Assembly: GCA_964023205.1 (NCBI GenBank) | Contig: OZ026847.1 | Coordinates: 3,966,819-4,030,818, forward strand | Source of the DNA: Lutraria lutraria | Taxonomy: Eukaryota; Mollusca; Bivalvia; Venerida; Mactridae | Direction: 5' to 3' | DNA: 64,000 nt | Part shown: piece after piece, positions 24,431 to 37,480 of the stretch | How positions within the stretch are numbered: the first letter of the stretch is position 1 | Layout: every line of letters begins with the position of its first letter | Notes under the pieces: generated by a model | Told to the model about the DNA's origin: nothing | Seen by the model: only the letters and a program-made list of their open reading frames with translations | Database searches by the model: none | Translations under genes and position numbers: made by a program

Positions 24431-26457
24431 AGAATAATTCCACTAACCAGTGTTACTTGCTCGTGTTTGAGCTGGAACGGAATATAGGTTGGTTAAAGAA
24501 ATATTGACGTTGGCCAAAATTATTCGATGTGTCCATATATTGACGAAATCTTTGGAGGACGCTTTCATAACAGACGCACGTATATTTTATATATTGTTTA
24601 ATCCGAATTTGACAAATTCGCCACATCTGTAATATATGTGATTCGACAAGTTACATAGTTCAAAGAATAGAACTAGATGATTAAGTATCAATTTCTTATC
24701 TCATAATACATGTATATTTTTTTATACATACATTTAGATTGTATATTAAAGACTGCCTCGATTTTTCTAGTTTACTTATTACACTGGGACACCTTAGTAC
24801 GTTAAAACTAAACGAACTCATGGGAAGAAAATCATAAAATTCCTAGATACTAACTGTGGCATTTTAATACTGCTAGTGCTAGTGCCAAACTACTGTTGAG
24901 AGGTTCGGCCATTTAACAGAGTGTGGTTTTTTTTGTTTCGTTCTTTTGTCGTAAGCCCAGTCATTCGCTCAGTCACATAACAATGGTGGATCGAAGCACA
25001 TCCCACACTAAATTTACACAAAAGACAGCAAAACAATACATGCTTACACACTCTCACACATATGACATTGAACAAGATTTGCCTTATTTCAATCACCCCC
25101 CCCCCCCCCCCCTCCCGCATAAAACTGTTTTCTTCCTTGAACCGTGTTAGAAAAAATATGGTGTTTGGTTCATGCAATCTTAATTAAAATTAAAGTTTAA
25201 AGTGTTTTTTTTGTTTCATCTGAATTAATCTATATTTACACGTGGAGAATTCTAAATCACTCCATACCTAATTAAACTTTAATCTTTAATAAAGTGTTAT
25301 TTGTTGTTGGGATGCTATTGCTCTCGAGAGGTTAAATACATAGTTAAATTGTACAGTTGGGAAACACGATGCGGTTGTATATGGGAGGTTGTTGTTCAAG
25401 AGAGGACCGCTTCGGAGAGGTTGCACTGTATATGCGTTTCGTACGATAATTTGGAAAACATGGAATGAAAACAATCAAACATAGCTACAAGTTTTGCGTA
25501 GTATTGATCGTAAAATTGTCAAACAGGAATACTTTTATGGCTCGACTGACAAATGTTTGCTGTTGTTTTCTAGTAATTCAACACCGTGCATAATAGAGTT
25601 TTGATATTTCTTTATAACTGTGAATGAAAGTTTGTTCAACTCCACTAGGCCTTCACTCGCTGGGCGCATGGATATTTGATGCGGACTTGAGTACTACTTC
25701 CGTTACCTACATCCACCGTGAACATTTTTTTTAATTTTATTGAGGTTATAAATAGAAACCTCTAGCATTAAGTTCAACTGATTGCCTATGTTCTATCTAT
25801 TACGGGGATGATAAATGGGGTTACCCACCAGGTGCCTGAAATGAAAAACATTTCTACGAACACTGGTATCAGCAAATAACTGAAAGACTTTTAGAACACC
25901 CCTCGTAGTTTCTTAAAGGATGAATGATAAAACTAAATATTTAATATGAATGCTTATATGCGTCTGTTTGTGTTTGACCTGAATGATTTATCATTCGCCA
26001 TACATATCCGCATTGTAACGCAATTGAAATATCATTTATCATTTTTATTCTTTTTGTACATGTTCATTTCAGCTAAAACGTAATTCCGTTATATAGTACT
26101 ACTCCGATTAAAAAGAAATGAAAATCTCGCTTGGTGAGCAAAAGGTCAAGGGAAGTAACAATGTAACTCCGTCAATTATGATATAACTGCAGTTAGTTCC
26201 CTTGATGGTGACCAACAGTCAGGTGAATATCCTACTTTCCAATATATTTTTCTGGTTCAATTATGCAACCTGCAAATTATACCAAGCTCGTTGTTACACA
26301 TGAATGTCGATGTTAGTTTAGATTCACGATTATTTTAAAGACTGTATGTATTTTATCTTAGTGGGACCCTAATACAAACTTTATTGACTATAAACAAAAG
26401 TTAGAGGGACATGATCCTTATAAATTGTGACATTCAAACATAATTGATAAAATAATA

Positions 26458-27180
26458 ATTTTCAATCATACACTATTTTGATCCTTATATCTTATGATTT
26501 TCACTTTTTTTTCTAATCAGCATATTCTTTAATATCATGTAATATATTTATACATTGTTAAATCCTTCAGTATTTAAATTTCTAAATGTAATTAATGTCT
26601 TTTAATTCCTTATCGCATTTAATTACAATTTAGAAAATATATTTTATATTTAGCGTTCGGATAATCTGTTTTACCAACATCTGTAACTGCAGATATTTTG
26701 TTTTATTTTCTATATGTTTCTTTGTCTGTTTAACATGACTTATTGTATGTTCAGTGTTATTTATATATTGTAAATATGAAATAAATAAGTGAATAAACGA
26801 ACAAATGCACGGATGACGAACGAATGCACGGATAGACAAATGAACAAACGGACTGGTTAATTTTCACCCATACACTATTTTGATCCTTATATCTTATGTT
26901 TTTGACTTGGTTTAATTTGAATTAGTATATTCTCAAATATCATTATAATATAAGTATTTTATACATTTTTAAATCCTTCAGTATTTAAATTTCAAAATGT
27001 AATCAATGTTTTTTTAATTCCTTATTGCATTTAAATACTGTTTAAGACATATTTTCTATATGTTTCCTTCTTTGTGTAACATGTATAATCCGTGTAATTT
27101 ATATTGTAAATATGAAAATATTTAGTGAATAAACGAACCAACGGACGGGTGAACGAACGGACGGACGGCCGAACAATGGC
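26458..27180. repeat. Two roughly 0.4-kb subrepeats ending in ACGG/ACGA arrays (copy II)
   Basis: Subrepeats begin at about 26,458 and 26,863. The arrays are at 26,793-26,855 and 27,127-27,176. The second subrepeat has lost part of its middle (near 27,045) relative to copy I. Confidence 0.78.
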
Positions 27181-29574
27181 GATCGGGTTAGGTACACACA
27201 TTTACACCATAAGGCCATCCTTAAAAGTTATTTTTGTATGTAACTGATCGTCATATTTTATTGCTTTGTTATTATTTGTTATTTATATAATTTTGTTCAT
27301 CCACATAATCTATGTTCATAATTTACTTTCACGTCATTTGTACTTTTCATGGTGGGTATGCTTGTTTATACGTTAATCACGAGAAATTTGTAGTTTAAGT
27401 GATAAATAAATAATAATAATATTATCATTCATTCAAATGTCATCTTTAGATACATGTGAAAGCACAAAAAACGACCACCTCATAAACTATTAATTAATTA
27501 CAAGAAAATTCCACAAACTGCATGTCAATTCTCTAACTGCTATCTACAAGTAACAATAATCAATTAATCTTCTCTCCATTTGTACGGAGATCTTATTCCA
27601 GTAACCTGACAGGACATTTCATGAAAACAGTACATAATGATTGGATTAGTAGAATTGCTTATAAGTTCATCGATTAGACATTGAATTCATCTCATCCTTG
27701 GAAACATACTGGTTCGCTGTTACGTGACAGACTCATTAAAATATTCCTCGTCCCAAAAAGATTCTAGCGATTTTGACCGCATTTTTTTTCGCCTTTAATT
27801 CCAATTTGGATCGAGTAACAGCAAGCCAATAATCGCTTTAAGGATGAACATATCGGTATCTTTTCTCATAATAGTATTTAACAAAGGTGATGACTATGGG
27901 ATAATACATTATATATTAATTGTAATATAATTATTATTATTATTATACTGTACATGGATATAATTATAAATTGTGTATGAATTATGTTATATTGTAGTAT
28001 GTGCTATAAGTCGACCTGTTATAGAGTACTATACTATAGAAGAACAGAACAGAATATAGTTCATTCAGTAAATGTACACAAACTTATAGGGACATGGTTA
28101 CATAACACAAAATACAATATACATTATTTTATAGGTCACAAACCAAAATCAGATCAAACATGAGACCTTTTCTATAAATATTATGCAATCCAATGCGAAT
28201 TATCTTCTTTCCTACTCAATTGGAAATATGTCATCGACAGTATACTTAAGTTCTGATTAATTTACATGATCATACAATAATGTCATAATCAAAATTACAT
28301 AAGTACATGTTTACATGTTAATATTGATCAAACGTGACATCGTATTTATTTATAAAATGTATTTATGAAAGCATTTTAAAAAATTCCAAACGGCTAAAAA
28401 GCTGCAAGGATACAATTTTGAATGGATGAACAGTGATATTTATATATAGCTATGGTTGTATAATACATGGAAGTTTTATACTAATTCAAGATAAATAATA
28501 AGAAAGATAAATAAGAATTTCATAACAATGCACGGAGAATGTCCAAAAATGTATATTTTATACGAACTATGTATATTTATGTGTGTTACATATCTAACAT
28601 GAGCTTTTACATTATGACGCTAGGGACGAATGCTTTCTCATTAAATCAATTCTACAGAGTGATAAAATAATATTAACAAAATAAAAAAAGTGTACATAAC
28701 TGTATTGGCCTTTTCAACAAATATTCACAGATTTCTGATAATATTTATTTAGAAGTTCTACACATATTGACATAGTTTATGTGATGGTGTAGACTACCAA
28801 ATTGTACAACTCCGAAATAAAGTACTGAAGTATATGTAAATAATTAAATATATAGAAATGACAAGCTCTCCTGGAATTCAGAATGTGCAGGAATCAGTTT
28901 GACTTGTCAGTTAGTGACACTAATACTTATAATTACCAATAACGAAATGAGTTTACAGATCAGTACATAGAATTTTAGTTGTCTGTTGTAAATGGATGGC
29001 AATATTATGAAATGTAATTAAATATTTTCGTTTGTTATCGATGAGGTAAACTTTATATATTTAATATACATAATTTTGCCCGTCATTCATGCTTAACCAC
29101 GTCTATGTTATTTCAGTTAAAAAACATAAGTTTACACAAACATAGCTCATGAATACCTCAGGTTAAAACATAATGCAAATTAAATCAAACAAAAAATCTT
29201 ACGCATTTATATCGTAAAAAAGTTTGATATGAAATTTATTATGTCCGTTATTTTATTGTTATGTCTGGATAAAGGCGGTTGCGCTGAAACATTTCAACTA
29301 AAACAGTTCGAAAATCTATGTGTGTCCTGTTTTCATCCACATTACTTCATTTAAATCGTCAAAGATTTGGAACAATACTCATTAAAGTACGTTGAAAATC
29401 TACAATTTCATCTTTTCAGAATTTTCTGAAAAATATTTTCTTAATATGCAAAAGTGCTAAATATCTTCTTTTAACACAATAGAGCTGGGCGTATTGACTT
29501 TTATAAACGTTTGTAAATATTTAATATTTTTCATAATCTATGACGCTATTGTTTTATTTTCACTTTTTTTTCAG

Positions 29575-29690
29575 GATGTTGTTTGAAGGCCGTGTGGGAA
29601 TTTATGATGCCATATATGTTTATAAAATGTAAATACAATAACTACACATAAGCATATGTCTGTACATTTTTCCTTCCTTAAATAAAGAAT
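29575..29690 (+). other. Possible terminal exon (copy II)
   Basis: A TTTTTTTTCAG acceptor-like site is followed by a frame MLFEGRVGIYDAIYVYKM, a stop, and AATAAA at 29,681-29,686. Copy III has the same layout with AATAAA at 37,469-37,474. No upstream exon with a matching donor could be identified, so this may be coincidence. Confidence 0.2.
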
Positions 29691-31569
29691 CCTGGTTTAA
29701 TTCCACTGACCATTAATTATTCGTATTTGAAAATGGAAGGAAGGGAATATAGGTTGGTTTAAGAAATATTGACTTCGGCCAAAATTATTCGATGTGTCCA
29801 TATATTGACGAAATCTTTGAAGGACGATTTCATAACAGAAGCACGTAGATTTTATATATTGTTTAATCTGAATTTGACAAATTCGCCACATATGAAATAT
29901 GTGATTCGTCACCTTACATAGTTCAAAGAATAGAACTAGATGATTAAGTATCAATTTCTTATCTCATAATGCATGTATATTTTTATACATACATTTAGAT
30001 TGTATATTAAAGACTGACTCGATTTTTCTAGTTTACTTATTACACTGGGACACCTTAGTACGTTAAAACTAAACGAACACATGGGAAGAAAATCATAAAA
30101 TTCCTGAATATTAACTGTGGCATTTTAATACTGCTAGTGCTAGTGCCAAACTACTGTTGAGAGGTTCGGCCATTTAACAGAGTGTTTTTTTGTTTCGTTC
30201 TTTTTTCGTAAGCCCAGTCATTCGCTCAGTCACATAACAATGGTGGATCGAAGCACATCCCACAGTAATTTTACACAATTTGTATTTATTTAAGTATAAG
30301 AATAATGGGTATACATACCCAAAGTAAACATTCATAAAAACATAATTGTGACAAAAAACAACAAAGACAGCAAAACAATGCATGCTTACACACTCTCACA
30401 CATATGACCTTGAACAAGATTTGCCTTATTTCAATCACCCTCTCCCCTCCCACCTAAAACTGTTTCTTCCTTGAACCGTGTCAGAAAAGTATGATGGTGT
30501 TTGGTTCATGCAATCTTAATTGAAATTAAAGTTTTAAGTGTTGTTTTTGTTTCATCTGAATTAATCTATATTTACACGTGGAGAATTCTAAATCACAGTC
30601 AATTTTATGTTTTTGTGTAATAGTTCCTATCTGCTACTGTTATTGGAGATTAATTAAGCATTTTACACTGGTATACATACATTTTAAAATATACTAAAAT
30701 TAAACATTTTTGCCTTAGATATTATGTCCTTTAGATTATAGCCCAATATCATTTTCTTTTCGTCTGCAGATAAAATGGGTTCGTCCGTTATAATTAACAA
30801 TCATGTATATTCTGTTTCACAGTGTTGCACAGCCAGAATAAGTGCTCAGTCTGTCTCATCTTCATTGCTCCTAAATGTACATATAGGACAATCCTTATGC
30901 TAAATCTTTACGCAATTGATTTGTTTCGGTTTTGCCAGATCCAGAAAGGGTCGAGATGAAATAGTGTCTTGGAGTTTGTATTTCGATTAAACTAGCGGGA
31001 TATTTCGTATTTACTTCACAGGGCTTTCATTAAATGATATAGGCATTAAAATGATACCGATTTGATAGCTATTCGAGACGCTTCAGTTCCAGGGTATGGC
31101 TCTTTATTGTAGTCAGTGATAAGGTGCATGTGGCCTTTCTTGAAAATCCGTTTGTACAATATGTTCTTTGTAAAAATGTTTGCATCATAGAATTCAATTC
31201 GCTTCTTTCATTGCGCATGTGCAACATAATTTGCAGTGTGCTAACAAAGTGACTGTCTACCTCAAATCATGTCAATTGCCTGCAATAACCATAGCGGCTA
31301 GCCAGATTTGATATAGCATACTTGAATATACATATTAATTCATTTCATAACATGTAATACAATAAAATGACTGCAATGTTTTCCTCATGCGTTCATGCCT
31401 AATTGGTCGAGAAAACTTGGCATGAAGTCGTTATAAGATTTTTTTTCATACGAACACAACAAGAAGAAACATTCACATGCTGTATGAGTATTCGTACACT
31501 GATAATTTTCTTGTGAGATTTTGCGGGTGTTTATCATGCTATTATAAACATATATTGATTTTGCCGATC

Positions 31570-32760
31570 TTAAGGTGGATCGCGGGTTTCCTCCAGAAAA
31601 ATGGTCATTTTTTTAGGCGTCAACGTACAATAAAGACATTTTGCATGAACAACTTTTAAGGTATTGGCTAACGCAGAAATGATATATTCAAATGATATTT
31701 CCATGGAAACCGCTCAAAAGCGCCATCTAGCGGAGCGATATGTTTTTCGTTGATTTTCGCGTTATTTCCAGTATTGCTCCGATAATATTGTGTATTAAAT
31801 TATGCAATTTACATAACTGCAATGCTGGATCATTTACAAATCCGAAAAAGTAAGTAATGTTACATTTTGCTGCCATTAAATATTAAAAGACGTCGAGCGA
31901 ACTCTATAGGTCTGGCAATTTACAATGCCAAAAAATAAGACATTTTTCTCTCAGCCGCGCCAGTAGTGAAAAAACGACCCGATGAATTTTTTTGTAAAAC
32001 GCAAAAAAGATTCTTTGTACAATTTAGAAATCTTTAAAACAATAAAAAAATACGGTCACCGACTTCGTTTTCGCGCCAATGAAACTTATTTAAACTTGGA
32101 AAAAGGCTAAAAACGTCAACGTTTTTATACAAGATCGACGTGACGTTGCGACTTTTTAGTTGTTACTGACATATTTTGGCTTAACGTCACGTCGATCTTG
32201 CATTTTATGGCAACGTTTTTAGCCTTTTTCCCTGTTTAAATAAGTTTTTATGGAGCGAAAACGAAGTCGGTGACCACATGTTTTTATTTTTTTAAAGTCT
32301 TTCAAATTATTTTAAGAATCTCTACTGAGTTTTAAAAAAAAAATTCATCGGGCCGTTTTTTCACTGTTGACGCGACTGAAAGAAAAATGTTTCATTTTTT
32401 GGCATTGTAAATTGCCACCCCTACAGAGTTCGCTCGCCGTCTTTTAAGATTTAATGACGGCGAAATGAAATATTATTGACTTTTTCGGATTTGTAAATGA
32501 TTCAGCATTGTAGTTACGTAAATTGCATAACTTAAAATACAAAATTATCGGAGCAATACAGAAAATAACGCGAAAATCAACGAAAAACATACCGGTCCGC
32601 TAGGTGGCAATTTTTTTCGGTTTCCACGGAAATATCATTTGAATATATCATGTCTGAATTAGCCAATACCTTAAAGAATGTTTATGCAAAATTTCTTAAT
32701 CGTGCGTTGACGTCTAAAAAAATGACCATTTTTCTGGAGGAAACCCGCGATCCACCTTAA
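31570..32760. mobile_element. Foldback element with about 590-bp inverted arms and TTAA target duplication
   Basis: The left end GGTGGATCGCGGGTTTCC (31,574) and the right end GGAAACCCGCGATCCACC (to 32,756) are exact inverted repeats flanked by TTAA on both sides (31,570-31,573 and 32,757-32,760). The arms remain complementary, with scattered changes, nearly to the centre (about 32,165). Copy I, which lacks the element, reads GATCTAAAATTG at the site, fitting an original TTAA with one change. TTAA duplications are typical of piggyBac-type and some other DNA transposons. No transposase is encoded, so it is non-autonomous. Confidence 0.9.
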
Positions 32761-34034
32761 ATTGATGATCTTTGCAATTGTTTTCAAATTAGTGATACAA
32801 TGAGATACAGTGCAACTTCTCCAAAGCAACATCCTTTGGGAGAAGCAAATTATGTTGTTGTTGGGATGCTATTGCTCTCGAGAGGTTAAATAAATAGTTA
32901 AATCGTACAGTTGGGAAACACGATGCTGTTGTATATGGGAGGTTGTTGTTCAAGAGAGGACCGCTTGGGAGAGGTTGCACTGTATATGCGTTTCGTACGA
33001 TAATTTGGAAAAAAATGGAATAAAAATAATCAAACATAGCTACAAGTTTTGCGTAGTATTGATCGTAAAATTGTCAAACAGGAATACTCTTATGGCTCGA
33101 CTGACAAATGTCTGCTGTTGTTTTCTAGTAATTCAACACCGTGCATAATGGAGTTTTGATATTTCTTTATTACTGTGAATGAAAGTTTGTTCAACACCAA
33201 TAGGCCTTCTCTCGCTGGGCGCATGGATATTTAATGCGGACTTGAGTACTACTTCCGTTATCTACATCCACCGTGAAAAATGTTTCCATTTTTAAATATT
33301 TATTTTTGAGGTCATAAATAGAAACCTCCAGCATTAAGTTCAACTGATAGCCTATGTTCTACCTATTACGGGGATGATAAATGGGGTTACCCATCAGGTG
33401 CCTGAAATAAAAAACATTTCTACGAACACTGGTATCCGCAAATAACTGAAAGACTTTTAGAACGCCCCTCGTAGTTTCTTTAAGGATGAATGATAAAACT
33501 AAATATTTTATATGAATGCTTCTATGCGTCTGTTTGTGTTTGACCTGAATGATTTATCATTCGCCTTACATATCCGCATTGTAACGCAATTGAAATATCA
33601 TTTATCATTTTTATTCTTTTTGTACATGTTCATTTCAGCTAAAACGTAATTCCGTTTTTTAGTACTACTCCGATTAAAAAGAAATGAACATCTCGCTTGG
33701 CGTCAAATTGATTGATCAAAAGGTCAAGGGAAGTAATAATGTAACTCCGTCAATTATGATATAACTGCAGTTAGTTCCCTTGATGGTGACCAACAGTCAG
33801 GTGAATATCCTACTTTCCAACATACTTTTCTATTTCAATTATGCAACCTGCAAATTATACCAAGCTCGTTGTTACACAAGAATGTTGATGTTAGTTTAGA
33901 TTCACGATTATTTTGAAGACTGTATGTATTTTTATCTTAGTGGGACCCTAATACAAACTTTATTGATTATGAACAAAAGTTAGAGGTACATGATCCTTAT
34001 AAATTGTGGTATTCAAACATAATTGATAAAATAT

Positions 34035-34890
34035 TAATTTTCACCCATTCACTATTTTGATCCTGATATCTTATGATTTTCACTTGGTTTATTTCCAATT
34101 AGTATATTCTTAAATATCATATAATATATTTTATACAATTTTAAATCATTCAGTATTTAAATTTCAAAACACAATCAATGCTTTTTGTAATTCCTTATCG
34201 CATTTAATTACTGTTTCGACAATATATAAATATTTAGCGTTCATATCATTTGTTTTACCAACATCTGTAACTGCAGATATTTTGTTTTATTTTCTATATG
34301 TTTCTTTGTGTGTGTAACATGACTTATTGTATGTTCCGTGTTATTCATATATTGTAAATATGAAATAAATAAGTGAATAAACGAACAAACGGACGGATGA
34401 ACGAAAGGACGAAAGAACGAATGCACGGATAGACAAATGAACGAACGGACTGGTTAATTTTCACCCATGCACTATTTTGATACTTATATCTTATGTTTTT
34501 GACTTGGTTTAATTTGAATAAGTATAATCTCAAATATCATTATAATATTATATAATTATTTTATACATTTTTAAATCCTTCAGTAATTAAATTTCAAAAT
34601 GTAATCAATGTTTTTTTAATTCCTTATTGCAATTAAATACTGTTTAGACAATGTATTAATAATAGCGTTCAGATCTGTTTAACCAACATTTGTGACTGCA
34701 GACATTTTTTTATTTTCTATATGTTTCTTTGTCTGTGTAATAGGTATGTTCCGTGTTATTTATATTGTAAATATAAAATAAATAAGTGAATAAACGAACA
34801 AACGGACGGATGAACGAACGGACGAACGAACGAACGAATGCACGGATAGACAAACGAACGAACGGACGAATGAACGGACAACGAACAATG
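34035..34890. repeat. Two roughly 0.4-kb subrepeats ending in ACGG/ACGA arrays (copy III)
   Basis: Subrepeats begin at about 34,035 and 34,456, with arrays at 34,378-34,450 and 34,790-34,885. The last is the longest of the six arrays and has alternating GAACGAACGGACGAACG units. Confidence 0.78.
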
Positions 34891-37362
34891 GAGACCATGT
34901 TAGGTACGCGCATTAACACTATAAGGCCATCCTTATAAGCTATTTTCGTATGTAATTGATCGTCATATGTTATTGCTTTGTTATTATTTGTTATTTATAT
35001 AATTTTGTCCATCCACATAATCTATGTTTATATGTTTACTTTCACGTCATTTGTACTTTTCATGACATGATGCGTATGCTTGTATATACTAGTACGTTAA
35101 TCACGAGAAACTTGTAGTTTAAGTGATAAATAAATAATGTAATAAACGTCATCTTTAGATACATGCAAAAGCCCAAAAAACGACCAACTCGTTAACTATT
35201 AATTAATTACAAGAAAATTCCACAAACTGCCTGTCAATTCTCTAACTGCCATCTACAAGTAACAATAATCAATTAATCTTCTCTCCATTTGTACGGAGAT
35301 CTTATTCCAGTAACATGAAAGGACATTTCATGAAAACAGTACATTATGATTGGATTAGTAGTATTGCTTATCAGTTCATCTGTTAGACATTGAATTCATC
35401 TCATCCTTGGTAACATACTGGTTCGCTGTTACGTGACAGACTCATTAAAAAATTCCTCGTGCCAAAAAAATTCTAGCGATTTTGACCGTAATTTTTTTTT
35501 TCGTCTTTAATTCCAATTTGGATCGTGTAACAGCAAGCCAATAATCGCTTTAAGGATGAACATATCGGTATCTTTTTTCATAATAGTATTTAACAAAGGT
35601 GATGACCATGGGATAATACATTATATATTAATTGTAATATAATTATTATTATTATTATTATAATTATACTGTACATGGATATAATTATAAATTGTTAATG
35701 AATTATGTTATATTGTAGTCTGTAGTATAAGTCGACCTGTTATTGAATAGTATACTACAGAAGAACAGAACAGAATATAGTTCATTCAGTAACTTGTACA
35801 CAAACTTATAGGGACATGGTTGCATAACATACACTACGTATAATATACATTTCATAGGTCACAAACCAAATACAGATCAAACAGGGATGATACTTTTTAT
35901 AAATACTATGCAATTCAATGCGAATTATCTTACTTCCTACTCAATTGGAAATATGTCAACGTTTGTATTCCTAAGTTCTGATTAAATTTACATGATCATA
36001 CATTAACGTCATAACCAATATTACATAAGTACATGTGTATTACATGTACAACAAATTTATTGTGATATGATTTAATTGTACTGATAATGATAACCTTTTA
36101 CATAGATTACGTAATTATACCGTTAATATTGATCAAACGTGACATTGTATTTATGTATAAAATGTATTTATGAAAGCATTTTAAAAATGTTCCAAACGGC
36201 TAAAAAGCTACAAGAATACAAATTTGTATATCATAAAATGGATGAACAGTAATATTTATATATAGCTATGGTTGTTTAATCAATGGAAGTTTTATACTAA
36301 TTCAAGATAAATAATAAGAAAGATAAATAAGAATTTCATAACAATGCACGGAGAAGGTCCAAAAATGTATATTTTATACGAACTATGTATATTTATGTGT
36401 GTTACATATCTAACATGAGCTTTTACATTATGACGCTTGGGACGAATGCTTTCTCATGAAATCAATTCTACAGAGTGATAAAATAATATTAACAAAATAA
36501 ACACAGTTTACACAACTGTATTTCTACATTTGTAGGCCTTTTCAACAAATATTCACAGGTTTCTGATAATATTTATTCATATATATGTACAACTCTGAAA
36601 TAAATAACTGAAGTATATGTAAATAATTAAATATATAGAAATGACAAGCTCTCCTGGAATTCAGAATGTGCAGGAATCAGTTTGACTTGTCAATTATTGA
36701 CACTTATAATTACCAACAACCAAATGAGTTTACAGATCAGTACATGGAATTTTAGTTGTCTGTTGTTAATGGATGGCAATATAATGAAATGTAATTAAAT
36801 ATTTTCGTTTGTTATCGATGAGGTAAACTTTATAGATTTAATGTACATAATTTTGCACGTCATTCATGCTTAATCACGTCTATGTTATTTCAGTTAAAAA
36901 AGTTTAGACAAACATAGCTCAGTAATATCTCAGGTTAAAACATAATGCAAATTAAATCAAACAAAAAATCTTACGCATTTATATCGTAAAAAAGTTTGAT
37001 ATGAAATTTATTATGACGTAACGTCCGTTATTTTATTATTTATTGATATGTCTGGATAAAGGCGGTTGCGCTGAAACATTTCAACTAACAAAGTTCGAAA
37101 ATCTATGTGTGTCCTGTTGTTAAATCCACATTACTTCATTTAAATCGTCAAAGATTTGGAACAATACTCATTAAAGTACGTTGAAAATCTACAATTTCAT
37201 CTTTTCAGAATTTTCTAAAAAAATATTTTCTTAATATACAAAGGTGCTAAATATCTTCTTTTAACACAATAGAGCTGGGCGTATTGATTTTTATAAACGT
37301 TTGTAAATATTTAATATTTTTCATAATCTATGACGCTATTGTTTTATTTTCATTTTTTTCAG

Positions 37363-37480
37363 GATGTTGTTTGAAGGCCGTGTGGGAATTTATGATGCCA
37401 TATATGTTTATAAAATGTACATACAATAACTATACATAAGCATATGTCTGTACATTTTTCCTTCCTTAAATAAAGAATCC
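37363..37480 (+). other. Possible terminal exon (copy III)
   Basis: Same acceptor-like CAG and MLFEGRVGIYDAIYVYKM frame as copy II, then AATAAA at 37,469-37,474. One base change extends the frame by three codons relative to copy II. See copy II for caveats. Confidence 0.2.

Larger units (their letters stand above)
19423..25298. repeat. Tandem unit, copy I of a 5-7.5-kb triplicated segment
   Basis: It starts at CAGATCCAGAAAGGGTCGAG, which recurs at about 30,940. A hairpin, CTTCTCCAAAG with CTTTGGGAGAAG, lies at about 20,172-20,201. Then comes the GGGATGCTATTGCTCTC landmark (20,219), shared by all three copies. The copy runs to about 25,298, where it joins copy II directly. It lacks the last 350 bp that copies II and III have, and also a 100-bp piece near 22,765. 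I found no conserved long reading frame between copies, so there is no supported gene. Confidence 0.85.
25299..30925. repeat. Tandem unit, copy II of the triplicated segment
   Basis: It starts within the TGTTGTTGGGATGCTATTG landmark, so it lacks the first 0.8 kb of the unit. It ends with the GTTTTTGTGTAATAGTTCC stretch (30,610-30,920), which copy III also has. At 25,098-25,112, just before it in copy I, a poly-C run differs in length from the matching sites at about 30,440 and 38,235. No supported gene. Confidence 0.85.

Noticed and set aside
25098..25112. Poly-C runs here and at 45,668 and 47,603 as G-quadruplex elements
   Set aside because: They are simple homopolymers of varying length between sister copies. 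Nothing else points to a function.
29697..29954. 85-residue minus-strand frame conserved at 37,485-37,742
   Set aside because: Conservation is explained by the tandem duplication. Copy I does not keep the frame open, and no domain is recognised.
34710..34919. Arg/Phe/Val-rich minus-strand frames in the tandem units
   Set aside because: They translate the ACGA/ACGG tetramer arrays.
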